Shown piece by piece: positions 1-8,326 of a stretch of 64,000 nucleotides of DNA. Each line of letters starts with the position of its first letter. The stretch's first letter is position 1. Made by a program: the position numbers and the translations under genes. This stretch comes from Brevibacillus porteri (lineage in GTDB: Bacteria; Bacillota; Bacilli; Brevibacillales; Brevibacillaceae), in the NCBI RefSeq assembly GCF_003013475.1, contig NZ_PXZO01000055.1, positions 1 to 64,000 of the forward strand, given 5' to 3'. The notes beneath the pieces are model-generated. The model saw nothing but the letters and a program-made list of their open reading frames with translations, made no database searches and was not told the DNA's origin.

Positions 1-35
1 GCGTATTCAGTTTTGAAGGAACAAGCCTTCTATAT

Positions 36-112
36 GGAGCTGTGGTGAAGTTGGAGTTCACGCCGGTCTGTCACACCGGAGGTCGCGGGTTCGAGTCCCG
101 TCAGCTCCGCCA
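36..112 (+). tRNA. tRNA-Asp (GTC)
   Basis: Full cloverleaf with a 7-bp acceptor stem (GGAGCTG pairing CAGCTCC), TTCGAGT T-loop, anticodon GTC and encoded CCA. First of four tightly spaced tRNAs; such clusters in Bacillales usually follow an rRNA operon, which would lie left of the window. Confidence 0.97.
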
Positions 113-143
113 TTCTTATTCAAGAGTGGCGAACAAAGTATAT

Positions 144-219
<76 letters not shown>

Positions 220-224
220 TGTAC

Positions 225-300
225 GAGCCATTAGCTCAGTTGGTAGAGCATCTGACTTTTAATCAGAGGGTCGAAGGTTCGAGTCCTTCATGGCTCACCA
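225..300 (+). tRNA. tRNA-Lys (TTT)
   Basis: Cloverleaf with acceptor GAGCCAT/ATGGCTC, anticodon TTT within CTTTTAA, and encoded CCA. Only five bases separate it from tRNA-Phe. Confidence 0.97.
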
Positions 301-341
301 GTTTTTTCAATCGGACAAAATATGAATAGTTGATAAGATGT

Positions 342-417
342 GCGGACGTAGCTCAATTGGTAGAGCGTCGCCTTGCCAAGGCGAAGGTCGAGGGTTCGAG
401 ACCCTTCGTCCGCTCCA
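342..417 (+). tRNA. tRNA-Gly (GCC)
   Basis: Cloverleaf with acceptor GCGGACG/CGTCCGC, anticodon GCC and encoded CCA. Last tRNA of the cluster; a terminator hairpin follows. Confidence 0.97.
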
Positions 418-428
418 TTTTTGTTCGT

Positions 429-465
429 AAACACCACTTGCTATGTGCCAGTGGTGTTTCTTGCT
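429..465 (+). terminator. terminator of tRNA cluster
   Basis: Ten-bp perfect stem AAACACCACT/AGTGGTGTTT with an 11-base loop, followed by a modest T-rich tail, directly after tRNA-Gly. Confidence 0.75.
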
Positions 466-563
466 TTATCCGCTGAACACTTTAAAAGACGAGTCAGCTT
501 GTAGGGTGCCGATGCTTCTGGTACGATACTTGGAGTGTAAGCTCCTACGATGTTGGAGGTTTT

Positions 564-2207
564 ATGAAACATAACAAAAGTATTTTGAAGAAAACGACCG
601 TCGTTGACTTTAAGCAAGATGCTGCTTTTTTTGTTGACCGGGGAATGCGTTGTTTGAATCGGTACGACTATGATAAAGCATTGCGTTCATTTCGCCGAGC
701 AGTTGAAATGGAGCCAACGAATGCAGAATGCCACTGCCATTTGGCAAGTGCTTTAGCTGAAACCGGACAGTTTGAAGCGTCAAATGAAGTCCTCTATGAA
801 GTGATAGAAAAATGGGACCCATCTATGACAGAAGTGTATTTCTACATGGCGAACAACTATGCCAACTTAGAAGATTACCCTATGGCTGAAGAAATGGCTG
901 TTCGTTATTTACAAGAAGATAGCACTGGACCGTATCGGGAAGAGGCCGAAGAGCTCCTCGACTATATTTACTTTGAGCTGGACATGCCACCGCGACACTT
1001 CCTCCCAAGTGAAAAAGAGGATGTATACAGCAAGCATGAACGAGCTCGTCGGAGTTTGGAAGAGGGACGTTTCTTGGAGGCACTGGATACCTTAAAAGAA
1101 ATCGTCGAAGCCGATCCTGACTTTTTGCCAGCGTGGAACAATTTGTCTCTCGCCTACTATTATGCTGGGGAATTCCAGAAGGCGATGGAGACAATCGAAC
1201 AGACGCTGGATAAGGAAGAAGGAAATCTGCATGCACTGTGCAATTTGGCGGTTTTGCTCTCCCATCACAATCAAACGACAGAGCTGTTGAGCTTGATTGA
1301 TATGCTGAAAAAGGTCGTTCCGTTCCATCCGGAAAATACCTATAAGCTCGCAACAACAATGGGAGTGCTTGGCCAGCATGATGAAGCGTATTTCCATTAC
1401 CAACGCATGCTGCGAAATGGACGGCCGCATGAAGCGTGCACGTACCACTATGCTGCGATCTCAGCTTATTTGAGCGGGAAAAAGGATCAGGCACTGCGCT
1501 GGTGGCAAAAAGCCAAGCAGTTAGACCCAGAAGCAGGAATCGCAGATCAGTACATTCAAATGGTAAAAAACGAACAAGAAGGGGAGACTATAAAACCGAT
1601 CCCCTACCAATACAATACGACCCAACGTGATGTTTCTTGGGAAAAGGCTTCATTCACGGGAGTGGAAGATTTTAAAACAGACCCGATGATCCGAGCTTCC
1701 CTTCTCTGGGCATTGCAGCATGGACGCGATGAAGTGAAATTCGCGGTGTTGCAAACCTTGTCTCTGATCGGAGACGATGAAGCTGAAACCGCGGTCCGTC
1801 AATTTTATTACCAGACGGATAACCAACAGCTGCAAAAGTTGGCGTTGCTGGCTTTGGCTGATATGGGTGCAGACATGCCGGAAGGAACTCCTGATGGATC
1901 GAATGGTTCACCCGCGACGGATGAGCAAAAGGGCAGTATAGAAGAAGGTATAAGCCGTTATTTGCTCTTACAGGGCAAGCAAGAGGCCGGAGAATGGTGC
2001 CTCGATGTATGGCGCAAGCATCATGAATATGCCCAAAGTCTTGTACAAGTGCGAAAAGAAGTAGCGTGGGTCGCAGCATTAGAATATGTATACGGAACGA
2101 TAACGAACGAAAAACAGTCACAAGCCCTTCTAGCTCAAAAATACGGCATTTCTGCCGCTACCTTGGCAAAGTGCGTCAAAGTTTTGTCGACACTTGATTT
2201 TAAATAG
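564..2207 (+). CDS. TPR-repeat protein (YvcD-like)
   Basis: A 547-residue soluble protein with no signal peptide. Residues about 20-130 and 150-340 carry tetratricopeptide helices (alternating small/large residues such as DYDKALRSFRRAVEMEP and GEFQKAMETIEQTL), so it probably acts as a cytoplasmic protein-protein scaffold. The C-terminal part (about 380-547) has no TPR pattern; its last 30 residues look helical and DNA-binding-like, which is inference. The ATG follows TTGGAGG at good spacing. In B. subtilis a TPR gene, yvcD, also lies just upstream of trxB, which supports orthology. Molecular partner unknown. Confidence 0.85.
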   Translation: MKHNKSILKKTTVVDFKQDAAFFVDRGMRCLNRYDYDKALRSFRRAVEMEPTNAECHCHLASALAETGQFEASNEVLYEVIEKWDPSMTEVYFYMANNYANLEDYPMAEEMAVRYLQEDSTGPYREEAEELLDYIYFELDMPPRHFLPSEKEDVYSKHERARRSLEEGRFLEALDTLKEIVEADPDFLPAWNNLSLAYYYAGEFQKAMETIEQTLDKEEGNLHALCNLAVLLSHHNQTTELLSLIDMLKKVVPFHPENTYKLATTMGVLGQHDEAYFHYQRMLRNGRPHEACTYHYAAISAYLSGKKDQALRWWQKAKQLDPEAGIADQYIQMVKNEQEGETIKPIPYQYNTTQRDVSWEKASFTGVEDFKTDPMIRASLLWALQHGRDEVKFAVLQTLSLIGDDEAETAVRQFYYQTDNQQLQKLALLALADMGADMPEGTPDGSNGSPATDEQKGSIEEGISRYLLLQGKQEAGEWCLDVWRKHHEYAQSLVQVRKEVAWVAALEYVYGTITNEKQSQALLAQKYGISAATLAKCVKVLSTLDFK

Positions 2208-2271
2208 ATTATTACATTATAATTAATTTAAATAAGGAAACAGAACTGTGTGAGATGAGGAGGCAACAACC

Positions 2272-3231
2272 ATGAGCGATCAAAAAATTTATGATGTGAT
2301 TATCGCCGGAGCTGGCCCTGCTGGAATGACGGCTGCTGTATATACATCCCGTGCGAACATGAGCACATTGATGCTGGAGAGAGGAATTCCAGGCGGTCAA
2401 ATGGCGAACACGGAAGATATCGAGAACTACCCAGGCTTCACTTCTATTCTTGGCCCTGATCTCTCTACAAAAATGTTTGAGCATGCACAGCAATTCGGTG
2501 CGGAGTATGCATATGGCGAAATCAAAGAAATCCGTGATGAAGAGCCGTACAAGCGCGTTATCACGGGTGACAAGGAATACTTGACCAAGTCTGTTATTGT
2601 GGCAACTGGTGCAGAGCATCGTTTGCTCGGTGTACAAGGCGAAAAAGAATTGTCCGGCCGTGGCGTTTCTTACTGCGCGGTATGCGACGGTGCATTTTTC
2701 CGCAATAAAGAGCTGGTGGTTGTTGGTGGAGGAGACTCCGCAGTGGAAGAGGCTGTGTTCCTTACTCGCTTCGCTTCCAAAGTGACGATCGTACACCGTC
2801 GTGATCAGTTCCGTGCACAGAAAATCCTGCAAAAACGCGCTTTCGATAACGAAAAAATCGAAGTGATCTGGGATACAGAACTAAAAGAAATCCGTGGTGA
2901 AGGCAAAGTACAAGCGGTTCTCTTGGAAAACACCAAAACAGGTGAACAAAGAGAATACCCAGCAGATGGGGTGTTCATCTACGTTGGTATGGACCCATTG
3001 ACTGCAAGCGTACGTCCACTGGGTATCACCAACGACGCGGGCTACGTATTGACAGACGAAAAAATGAACACCAAAGTAAAAGGTGTTTTTGCAGCAGGAG
3101 ATGTACGTGAAAAAATGCTACGTCAAGTCGTGACAGCTACTGGAGACGGTTCAATCGCTGCTCAATCTGCTCAACACTATGTAGAAGAGCTTAATGAAAA
3201 GCTAAAGGAACAAAATGTCACAATCTCTTAA
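2272..3231 (+). CDS. trxB: thioredoxin reductase
   Basis: NADPH-dependent flavoprotein that reduces thioredoxin in the cytosol. The 319-residue length is normal for the low-Mr bacterial enzyme. FAD-binding GAGPAG sits at residues 13-18, the redox-active CAVC disulfide at 135-138 and the NADPH-binding GGGDSA at 152-157; the FAD-contacting AGDVR is near the C-terminus. The ATG is preceded by GAGGAGG. Its own terminator follows. In B. subtilis the nudix gene yvcI comes between trxB and yvcJ; here it is missing. Confidence 0.98.
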   Translation: MSDQKIYDVIIAGAGPAGMTAAVYTSRANMSTLMLERGIPGGQMANTEDIENYPGFTSILGPDLSTKMFEHAQQFGAEYAYGEIKEIRDEEPYKRVITGDKEYLTKSVIVATGAEHRLLGVQGEKELSGRGVSYCAVCDGAFFRNKELVVVGGGDSAVEEAVFLTRFASKVTIVHRRDQFRAQKILQKRAFDNEKIEVIWDTELKEIRGEGKVQAVLLENTKTGEQREYPADGVFIYVGMDPLTASVRPLGITNDAGYVLTDEKMNTKVKGVFAAGDVREKMLRQVVTATGDGSIAAQSAQHYVEELNEKLKEQNVTIS

Positions 3232-3311
3232 CCTGCTTGTAACATGGGTGAAATAATTCAAGAGTAATCTATAGACAATGAATTGACCCCCTTATCTATA
3301 TAAACAATTGT

Positions 3312-3346
3312 TGCGTGGCTGGCATTCAGTCACGCATCTTTTTTTC
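3312..3346 (+). terminator. terminator after trxB
   Basis: Ten-bp stem TGCGTGGCTG/CAGTCACGCA (one G-T pair), five-base loop, then a run of Ts broken once. It separates trxB from the rapZ cluster. Confidence 0.85.
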
Positions 3347-3466
3347 TAAAAAAGCTTATACGCCTGTAGAAGACATCAATGGAAAAACAGGGGAAGCGGT
3401 TCAAAAAGGTGCGAATAAGGTGGACAATATGGTATGCTATTGTCAGAATCGTAGGAGGCGAGTTGC

Positions 3467-4348
3467 GTGACGGAATTGGGAAACGACAAGGCCATGAATC
3501 TCCTGATTATTACCGGAATGTCAGGTGCGGGAAAGACAGTTGCTGTACAAAGCTTGGAGGACCTGGGCTTTTTTTGTGTAGACAACCTACCCCCTGTACT
3601 GATTCCCAAATTTGCTGAGTTGGTCAAACAGTCTGGTGGGAGTATTGAGCGAGTCGCATTGGTGATTGACTTGCGAGGGCGTGAGTTTTTTGAAAATCTA
3701 GCCGTAACCATAGAGAGCCTCAATCAGATGAATGGATTATCGTACCACATCCTTTATCTGGATGCGAACGATCAGACATTGGTTTCTCGCTATAAGGAAA
3801 CACGTCGCAGACATCCGCTTTCCCCGAACGGTTCGCCTTTGGAAGGAATTCACGCTGAGCGCCGTTTGTTGGAGGAAATGAAGGGCTGGGCGCATCAGAT
3901 TATCGATACGAGTCAAATGAAGCCAGTTCAGCTTCGAGAAAAAATCATCAACCAATACGGTCAACAAGGATCACCACTTACGATTAATGTTTTGTCGTTT
4001 GGTTTCAAATACGGCGCACCAATAGACGCTGACTTGATGTTCGATGTCCGTTTTTTGCCTAACCCGCATTATGTGGAGGATTTGCGTCCGAAAACAGGAT
4101 GTGATCCAGACGTGGCAGAGTATGTGATGAAGCACAAGGACACAAAAGAATTCTTAGAAAAGCTTACAGACTTTTTGGGGTACACCCTGCCACATTACCA
4201 GCGAGAAGGAAAAAGTCAACTTGTGATAGGAATTGGATGCACCGGTGGCAAGCACCGCTCGGTCGCCATTGCAGAACATTTGGGAGAAACCTTTGGTAAA
4301 GATTTTTCTGTCCGTGTCAGTCATCGAGACATGGAAAAGAACAAATGA
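3467..4348 (+). CDS. rapZ: RapZ/YvcJ nucleotide-binding protein
   Basis: A 293-residue member of the RapZ (YvcJ) family. Walker A GMSGAGKT is at residues 17-24, and the C-terminal domain holds the family's GCTGGKHRSV motif. In E. coli RapZ is an RNase E adapter for GlmZ; in Bacillus YvcJ is a GTP/ATP-hydrolysing protein affecting competence, so the RNA-adapter role should not be assumed here. The start is GTG at 3467, eight bases after AGGAGG; there is no competing ATG with a ribosome site. First gene of the rapZ-mgfK-whiA cluster. Confidence 0.95.
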   Translation: MTELGNDKAMNLLIITGMSGAGKTVAVQSLEDLGFFCVDNLPPVLIPKFAELVKQSGGSIERVALVIDLRGREFFENLAVTIESLNQMNGLSYHILYLDANDQTLVSRYKETRRRHPLSPNGSPLEGIHAERRLLEEMKGWAHQIIDTSQMKPVQLREKIINQYGQQGSPLTINVLSFGFKYGAPIDADLMFDVRFLPNPHYVEDLRPKTGCDPDVAEYVMKHKDTKEFLEKLTDFLGYTLPHYQREGKSQLVIGIGCTGGKHRSVAIAEHLGETFGKDFSVRVSHRDMEKNK

Positions 4349-4426
4349 GCATAAGATGGCAGGAAAGACTGAAGCGTGCATAAAAAGCCACCTGTGGTAT
4401 GTGTATTAGAAATAATGAGGTGACAT

Positions 4427-5437
4427 ATGCCTACTAAGGGAGTCGGGAGGCTACAGTCAAGGCCATTACGGGTAGTCGTTATTGGCGGAGGAACGGGTTT
4501 GTCCGTCCTTTTACGCGGTTTGAAGCACGAGCCGGTGCATATCACAGCGATTGTGACGGTAGCAGACGATGGGGGAAGCTCTGGACGTTTGCGAGAAGAA
4601 ATGGATATGCTACCACCTGGCGACATTCGAAACGTCTTGACTGCTCTGGCCGATACAGAGCCGTTGATGGAAAAAGTCATGCAATATCGTTTTTCCACAG
4701 GCACGGGATTAGCAGGGCATAATTTGGGAAATCTATTACTTGCAGCGATGAACGAAATCACTGGAGATTTTGTCACCGCAGTCAAAACACTAAGCGGAGT
4801 TTTGGCAGTGCGTGGAGATGTATTGCCAGCTTCCACGCAGTCGATTCAGTTGAAAGCGGAAATGACAGATGGATCTCTCGTAATCGGAGAATCCCAAATA
4901 CCGTTGACTGGCAAAGAAATCAAGCGGGTGTTCCTTGATCCGGAGGACGCTGTTCCTCTGAGCGAAGCCCTGATGGCCATTGCCGACGCGGATGCCATTT
5001 TGATTGGGCCTGGCAGCTTGTATACGAGCATCCTGCCCAATTTATTAGTACGCGGGTTATTTGAAGCGATTACACGCGCACAAGCCCCGAAAATCTACAT
5101 TTGTAATGTCATGACACAACCGGGGGAGACAGACGGTTTTTCTGCATCCAGGCACGTCAATGTCATGTATGACCATGTAGATAGACCATTTCTGGATACG
5201 ATCATTGTCAATTCAGCCGAGCTGCCTACCCATGTATTGGACAAATATACGGAAAAAGGAGCAGCTCCTGTCCGATGTGACTTAAAGCAATTGCGCCAAC
5301 TCGGTTTAAATGTGGTGGCGAAGCCGTTAGTCACATTTGAGGACGGATACCTACGTCATGATGCACATGCTGTCAGCAAGCAGGTTGTGTCACTCGTCAA
5401 ACGTAGACGGAAGGTGCTGAAGATAGAGAAGGAGTAG
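4427..5437 (+). CDS. mgfK: MgfK/YvcK gluconeogenesis-factor protein
   Basis: A 336-residue UPF0052 protein. The N-terminal phosphate-binding loop VIGGGTG (residues 18-24) and the internal ADDGGSSGR and GPGSLYTS motifs are typical of the YvcK/CofD-like superfamily. In B. subtilis YvcK binds UDP-sugars, is needed for growth on gluconeogenic carbon sources and influences PBP1 localisation. Starts 78 bases after rapZ with GAGGTGA before the ATG. Its TAG overlaps the region just before whiA, suggesting translational coupling. Confidence 0.95.
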   Translation: MPTKGVGRLQSRPLRVVVIGGGTGLSVLLRGLKHEPVHITAIVTVADDGGSSGRLREEMDMLPPGDIRNVLTALADTEPLMEKVMQYRFSTGTGLAGHNLGNLLLAAMNEITGDFVTAVKTLSGVLAVRGDVLPASTQSIQLKAEMTDGSLVIGESQIPLTGKEIKRVFLDPEDAVPLSEALMAIADADAILIGPGSLYTSILPNLLVRGLFEAITRAQAPKIYICNVMTQPGETDGFSASRHVNVMYDHVDRPFLDTIIVNSAELPTHVLDKYTEKGAAPVRCDLKQLRQLGLNVVAKPLVTFEDGYLRHDAHAVSKQVVSLVKRRRKVLKIEKE

Positions 5438-5445
5438 TGAAGTCG

Positions 5446-6393
5446 ATGTCATTCGCCGCGCATACCAAAAAAGAACTTACCATGACGGAGGGTGCCGATT
5501 GCTGCAGCAAGGCAGAGCTCTCAGCCTTGATTCGAATGAATGGAAGTCTGCAGTTTGGAGCCGGACGACTGGTGCTGGATGTGACGACAGAGAACGCGGC
5601 GATTGCCCGACGCATTTACACGCTAATCAAGAGGTTGTTTCAAATACATGCTGAACTGCTGGTTCGCAAAAAAATGCGATTGAAAAAGAACAACGTCTAC
5701 ATTGTGCGTATTCCGAATAAGGCCAATGATATCTTGCAAGACTTGGGGCTAATGGATCAAAGCCTGTCGTTTATCCCAGGAATCGCTCCTGAGATCGTGA
5801 AAAAGTCCTGTTGCCGCGCTGCTTATTTGCGGGGGGCTTTTTTGGCGGGGGGATCTGTGAATCATCCAGAGGCATCCAGCTATCATCTGGAGATTTTCAC
5901 TTCCTATCAGGATTTTTGCGAAGCATTGACCAAGATCGCCAATCGGTATAAACTAAATGCCAAGTGCATCGAGCGGAAAAAAGGGTATGTTCTCTATATT
6001 AAAGAAGGCGAAAAGATTACAGAGTTTTTGAGCTTGATTGGGGCTCATCAGGCGCTTCTGTATTTCGAGGACGTCCGAATCGTAAAGGACATGCGGAACT
6101 CAGTAAACCGATTACACAATTGTGAGATCGCCAACATAAACAAAACGGTGAATGCAGCCACCAGACAAATGGAAAGTATTCAGCTCATCGATCAAGAGAT
6201 GGGGTTGGAGAATTTGCCAAAACGTCTGCGCGAGGTCGCGGAGCTACGATTGGCTCATCCTGATATCAATTTGAAAGAATTGGGCGAGATGGTGCCAAGC
6301 GGAGTAGTGAGCAAATCGGGCATTAACCACCGCTTGCGAAAAATTAACGAAATCGCTGACAAAATACGAGAAAAACAAAATATTTCGATGTAG
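5446..6393 (+). CDS. whiA: WhiA DNA-binding protein
   Basis: A 315-residue protein with the homing-endonuclease-like LAGLIDADG N-terminal fold (CCRAAYLRGAFLAGGS, mid-protein) and a C-terminal helix-turn-helix (LKELGEMV..GVSKSGINHRLRK). WhiA controls sporulation genes in actinomycetes and affects chromosome segregation and division in Firmicutes. A GTG in frame at 5437 abuts the ribosome site; the ATG at 5446, about 11 bases after AAGGAG, begins with the canonical MSFAxxTKKEL and is preferred. It follows mgfK by eight bases and is cotranscribed with it. Confidence 0.95.
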   Translation: MSFAAHTKKELTMTEGADCCSKAELSALIRMNGSLQFGAGRLVLDVTTENAAIARRIYTLIKRLFQIHAELLVRKKMRLKKNNVYIVRIPNKANDILQDLGLMDQSLSFIPGIAPEIVKKSCCRAAYLRGAFLAGGSVNHPEASSYHLEIFTSYQDFCEALTKIANRYKLNAKCIERKKGYVLYIKEGEKITEFLSLIGAHQALLYFEDVRIVKDMRNSVNRLHNCEIANINKTVNAATRQMESIQLIDQEMGLENLPKRLREVAELRLAHPDINLKELGEMVPSGVVSKSGINHRLRKINEIADKIREKQNISM

Positions 6394-6442
6394 ATGCATG
6401 TTATACTAAAGGATAATAGTCTACAAGTAAGGAGGTCCGTTC

Positions 6443-6700
6443 ATGGTTCAACAGCAGGTCGTGGTTCAGTTAAAGACCGGTTTGCAAGCTCGTCCAGCAG
6501 CCTTTTTCGTACAGGAGGCTAACCGTTTTGCATCGGAAGTATTCGTAGAAAAAGGCAACAAGAAGGTTAATGCGAAAAGCATCATGGGTATCATGAGCCT
6601 CGCAATCAGCTCTGGAACAGAAATTACCATTTTGGCAGAAGGGCCGGATGCCTCCCAGGCAGTTACTAGCCTTACGAATCTGGTAAGCAAGGAAGAATAG
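6443..6700 (+). CDS. crh: Crh, catabolite-repression HPr paralogue
   Basis: An 85-residue HPr-fold protein. The catalytic His15 of HPr is replaced by Gln15 (TGLQARPAA), while regulatory Ser46 is kept (NAKSIMG), which is exactly the diagnostic Crh pattern. It therefore cannot carry PTS phosphate but can be phosphorylated by HPr kinase at Ser46 and act as a CcpA corepressor. Preceded by AAGGAGG. Gene order after whiA matches B. subtilis. Confidence 0.95.
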   Translation: MVQQQVVVQLKTGLQARPAAFFVQEANRFASEVFVEKGNKKVNAKSIMGIMSLAISSGTEITILAEGPDASQAVTSLTNLVSKEE

Positions 6701-6709
6701 AGTCACGAG

Positions 6710-6743
6710 AGACACTTTTCCCTTAAGGGAGGTGTCTTTTTTT
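6710..6743 (+). terminator. terminator after crh
   Basis: Stem AGACAC/GTGTCT extended by T-rich/A-G pairs around a TTAA loop, followed by seven Ts. Ends the rapZ-crh transcript. Confidence 0.85.
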
Positions 6744-6827
6744 GTTGGTCATCTTGATGAATATGTATCAATTCACTTCGGGCAGGGCATTTCTAACCAT
6801 GTATATTGCATGAAGGAGGAATCAGAC

Positions 6828-7010
6828 ATGAGTAACCGTGATTCATGCCACGAAGGCCGCGATTGCTTTGACATGGACATTGACCGGATGATTAACGAAG
6901 GATTAGGGGGAGGGATCGTTTCCGATCAGAACGGCTTGATTGAAGAAACCAGTGTAGACACAATGACAGGGGCGTCGTCAGCCAAGCAAGCCCTTGAAGA
7001 TGAGCAATAG
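6828..7010 (+). CDS. small acidic protein, unknown
   Basis: A 60-residue protein beginning MSNRDSCHEG with GAAGGAGG seven bases before the ATG. It is acidic, with two Cys in the first 15 residues and an SVDTMTG motif near the end. It has no signal peptide or membrane segment. I do not recognise the family. It lies ten bases upstream of the sspH-like gene, so a sporulation-time role is possible but is inferred only from position. The longer in-frame extension to 6732 begins within the crh terminator and is rejected. Confidence 0.7.
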   Translation: MSNRDSCHEGRDCFDMDIDRMINEGLGGGIVSDQNGLIEETSVDTMTGASSAKQALEDEQ

Positions 7011-7020
7011 GGAGCCGCTT

Positions 7021-7206
7021 ATGAATGTAACGAGAGCACAAGCCATTATGAGCTCCGACGACCATATCAAGGTAGAGTACGAAGGACAAGCCGTTTGGAT
7101 CGATGCTGTAGACGAAAAAACGTCAACAGCACGTGTGCATGAGGAAAAAAATCCAGGACATAGCCGGACGGTGTATGTCAGTCAGTTAATGGAAGTATCA
7201 CAATGA
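7021..7206 (+). CDS. sspH: small acid-soluble spore protein H family
   Basis: A 61-residue protein starting MNVTRAQAIM, with D-x-I-x-V-x-Y-x-G-x-x-V and the VDEKTxxARV block typical of SspH. Minor SASPs of this kind are made in the forespore and found in the spore core. Start at the ATG after AGGGAG; the upstream ATG that overlaps the previous gene would add nine residues that are not family-like. A G-C-rich hairpin (GCCGGGCAAA with TTTGCTCGGC, about 7219-7256) follows, then the shared terminator with clpP. Confidence 0.85.
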   Translation: MNVTRAQAIMSSDDHIKVEYEGQAVWIDAVDEKTSTARVHEEKNPGHSRTVYVSQLMEVSQ

Positions 7207-7262
7207 TCCAGCGAAAAAGCCGGGCAAATCAAGGGAAGCCTCTTGGGGTTTGCTCGGCATAC

Positions 7263-7305
7263 AAAAAAACACTCGGCCAGTAGTCCAGGCACGAGTGCTT
7301 TTTTT
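7263..7305. terminator. bidirectional terminator, sspH / clpP
   Basis: Stem CACTCG/CGAGTG flanked by seven As on the left and seven Ts on the right, so it works for the plus-strand sspH transcript and the minus-strand clpP transcript. Confidence 0.85.
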
Positions 7306-7317
7306 ACTACGTATCTC

Positions 7318-7920
7318 TTATTTTTTGGAAGACGGTTCGGAAGTGATTACTTTGTCAATCAATCCGTACTCTACTGCTTCTGCGGCAGAGAGGAAGTTGT
7401 CACGATCGGTATCCTTTTGGATGCGCTCCAAAGGCTGTCCAGTGCGTTCAGCCAGGATAGTGTTCAGATGATCACGCATCTTCAAAATACGTTTTGCGGC
7501 GATCTCAATGTCGCTCGCTTGTCCTTGGGCACCACCCAATGGTTGGTGAATCATGACTTCACTGTTTGGCAGAGCAAAGCGTTTGCCTTTTGCCCCAGCA
7601 GCCAGCAGGAATGCTCCCATCGAAGCAGCCATTCCGATACAAATGGTGGATACATCTGGCTTGATGAAGTGCATAGTATCGTAAATTGCCATACCAGCAG
7701 TAATAGAACCGCCTGGGCTGTTTATGTACAAGTGAATGTCTTTCTCCGGATCTTCCGCCTGAAGGAACAACAACTGTGCCACAACGATATTGGCTACGGT
7801 GTCGTTGATTGGGGTTCCCAGAAAGATGATGCGGTCTTTGAGCAGGCGGGAATAAATGTCGTAAGCACGTTCCCCGCGGTTCGTCTGTTCAATGACGGTT
7901 GGAATTAAATTCATATGCAT
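7318..7920 (-). CDS. clpP: ATP-dependent Clp protease proteolytic subunit
   Basis: A 200-residue serine peptidase forming the two-heptamer ClpP barrel that degrades proteins fed by ClpC/ClpX/ClpE. With the first ATG, the triad is Ser100 (GMAASMG), His125 (MIHQPLGG) and Asp174 (TDRDN). The GAGGAGG sits eight bases before the first ATG (MHMNLIP); the usual family start MNLIP is two codons in. Its promoter overlaps a CtsR operator, so it is expected to be heat-shock inducible. It is convergent with sspH. Confidence 0.98.
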   Translation of the reverse strand: MHMNLIPTVIEQTNRGERAYDIYSRLLKDRIIFLGTPINDTVANIVVAQLLFLQAEDPEKDIHLYINSPGGSITAGMAIYDTMHFIKPDVSTICIGMAASMGAFLLAAGAKGKRFALPNSEVMIHQPLGGAQGQASDIEIAAKRILKMRDHLNTILAERTGQPLERIQKDTDRDNFLSAAEAVEYGLIDKVITSEPSSKK

Positions 7921-7948
7921 CTAGTCTTCCTCCTCTCTTTGTAACAAT

Positions 7949-7977
7949 ATCATACACAAAAGGTCAATGAAGGTCAA
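7949..7977 (-). promoter_or_regulatory. clpP promoter (sigma-A type)
   Basis: On the minus strand, -35 TTGACC (7977-7972), a 17-base spacer and -10 TATGAT (7954-7949). The -35 lies inside the CtsR repeat. Confidence 0.75.
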
Positions 7978-7978
7978 A
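7962..7978 (+). promoter_or_regulatory. CtsR operator
   Basis: Tandem heptads GGTCAAT-GAA-GGTCAAA match the CtsR heptad direct repeat with three-base spacing (second heptad perfect, first with one mismatch). It covers the clpP -35 region, so repression by occlusion is expected. Confidence 0.85.
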
Positions 7979-8051
7979 CACATAAGTGCGCGCCCTCACT
8001 ACCATGTTTGCCAAATTCCCTTTGTCTAAACCTACTCCAAAAAGAAAACAT

Positions 8052-8273
8052 TCATTCCTTAGAATTCTCATCGGCCTCGGTCAAATCGACGGCGAGTTTC
8101 AGCGTGGCCTTCATCTTTTTTCCCTTGATGATCGTATACTCATCGACTTGTTTGGCTTGCAGCTGATTGATGGCTTCTGCCAGCTCCTGTTGATCTTTGT
8201 ATGGTTCAATGGTCAATAAGCATTCTTCGTCACTGGCCTCTTGATAAATGAGAAAAAAACGTTCCCCTGCCAT
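8052..8273 (-). CDS. small conserved-looking protein, unknown
   Basis: A 73-residue acidic, soluble protein starting MAGERFFLIYQEAS. A GTG four codons upstream would overlap the GTGAGG ribosome site, so the ATG is preferred. The amphipathic DQQELAEAINQLQAKQ segment is followed by a basic stretch (IIKGKKMK). I do not recognise a family. Its upstream region carries three DnaA boxes 22-53 bases before the start codon, so transcription may respond to DnaA as sda does in B. subtilis; this is inference. Confidence 0.7.
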   Translation of the reverse strand: MAGERFFLIYQEASDEECLLTIEPYKDQQELAEAINQLQAKQVDEYTIIKGKKMKATLKLAVDLTEADENSKE

Positions 8274-8294
8274 GGCAAGCCTCACTTTCGAAAG

Positions 8295-8326
8295 TTATCC
8301 ACAATGTTATGCACAGGTTGTGCACA
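8295..8326. promoter_or_regulatory. cluster of three DnaA boxes
   Basis: TTATCCACA (8295-8303) and TTATGCACA (8307-8315) both match the TTATNCACA consensus exactly; TTGTGCACA (8318-8326) has one mismatch. All three point the same way at 11-12 base spacing, about one helical turn. No dnaA/dnaN or AT-rich unwinding region is nearby, so this is not oriC; it resembles the extra-oriC DnaA-box clusters of B. subtilis. Confidence 0.7.

Noticed and set aside
7243..7908. Plus-strand open frame of 221 residues opposite clpP
   Set aside because: It overlaps a bidirectional terminator and an intact clpP on the other strand.
8295..8326. Chromosomal origin
   Set aside because: Three DnaA boxes exist but there is no dnaA, dnaN, rpmH or AT-rich unwinding region; read as an extra-oriC DnaA cluster.
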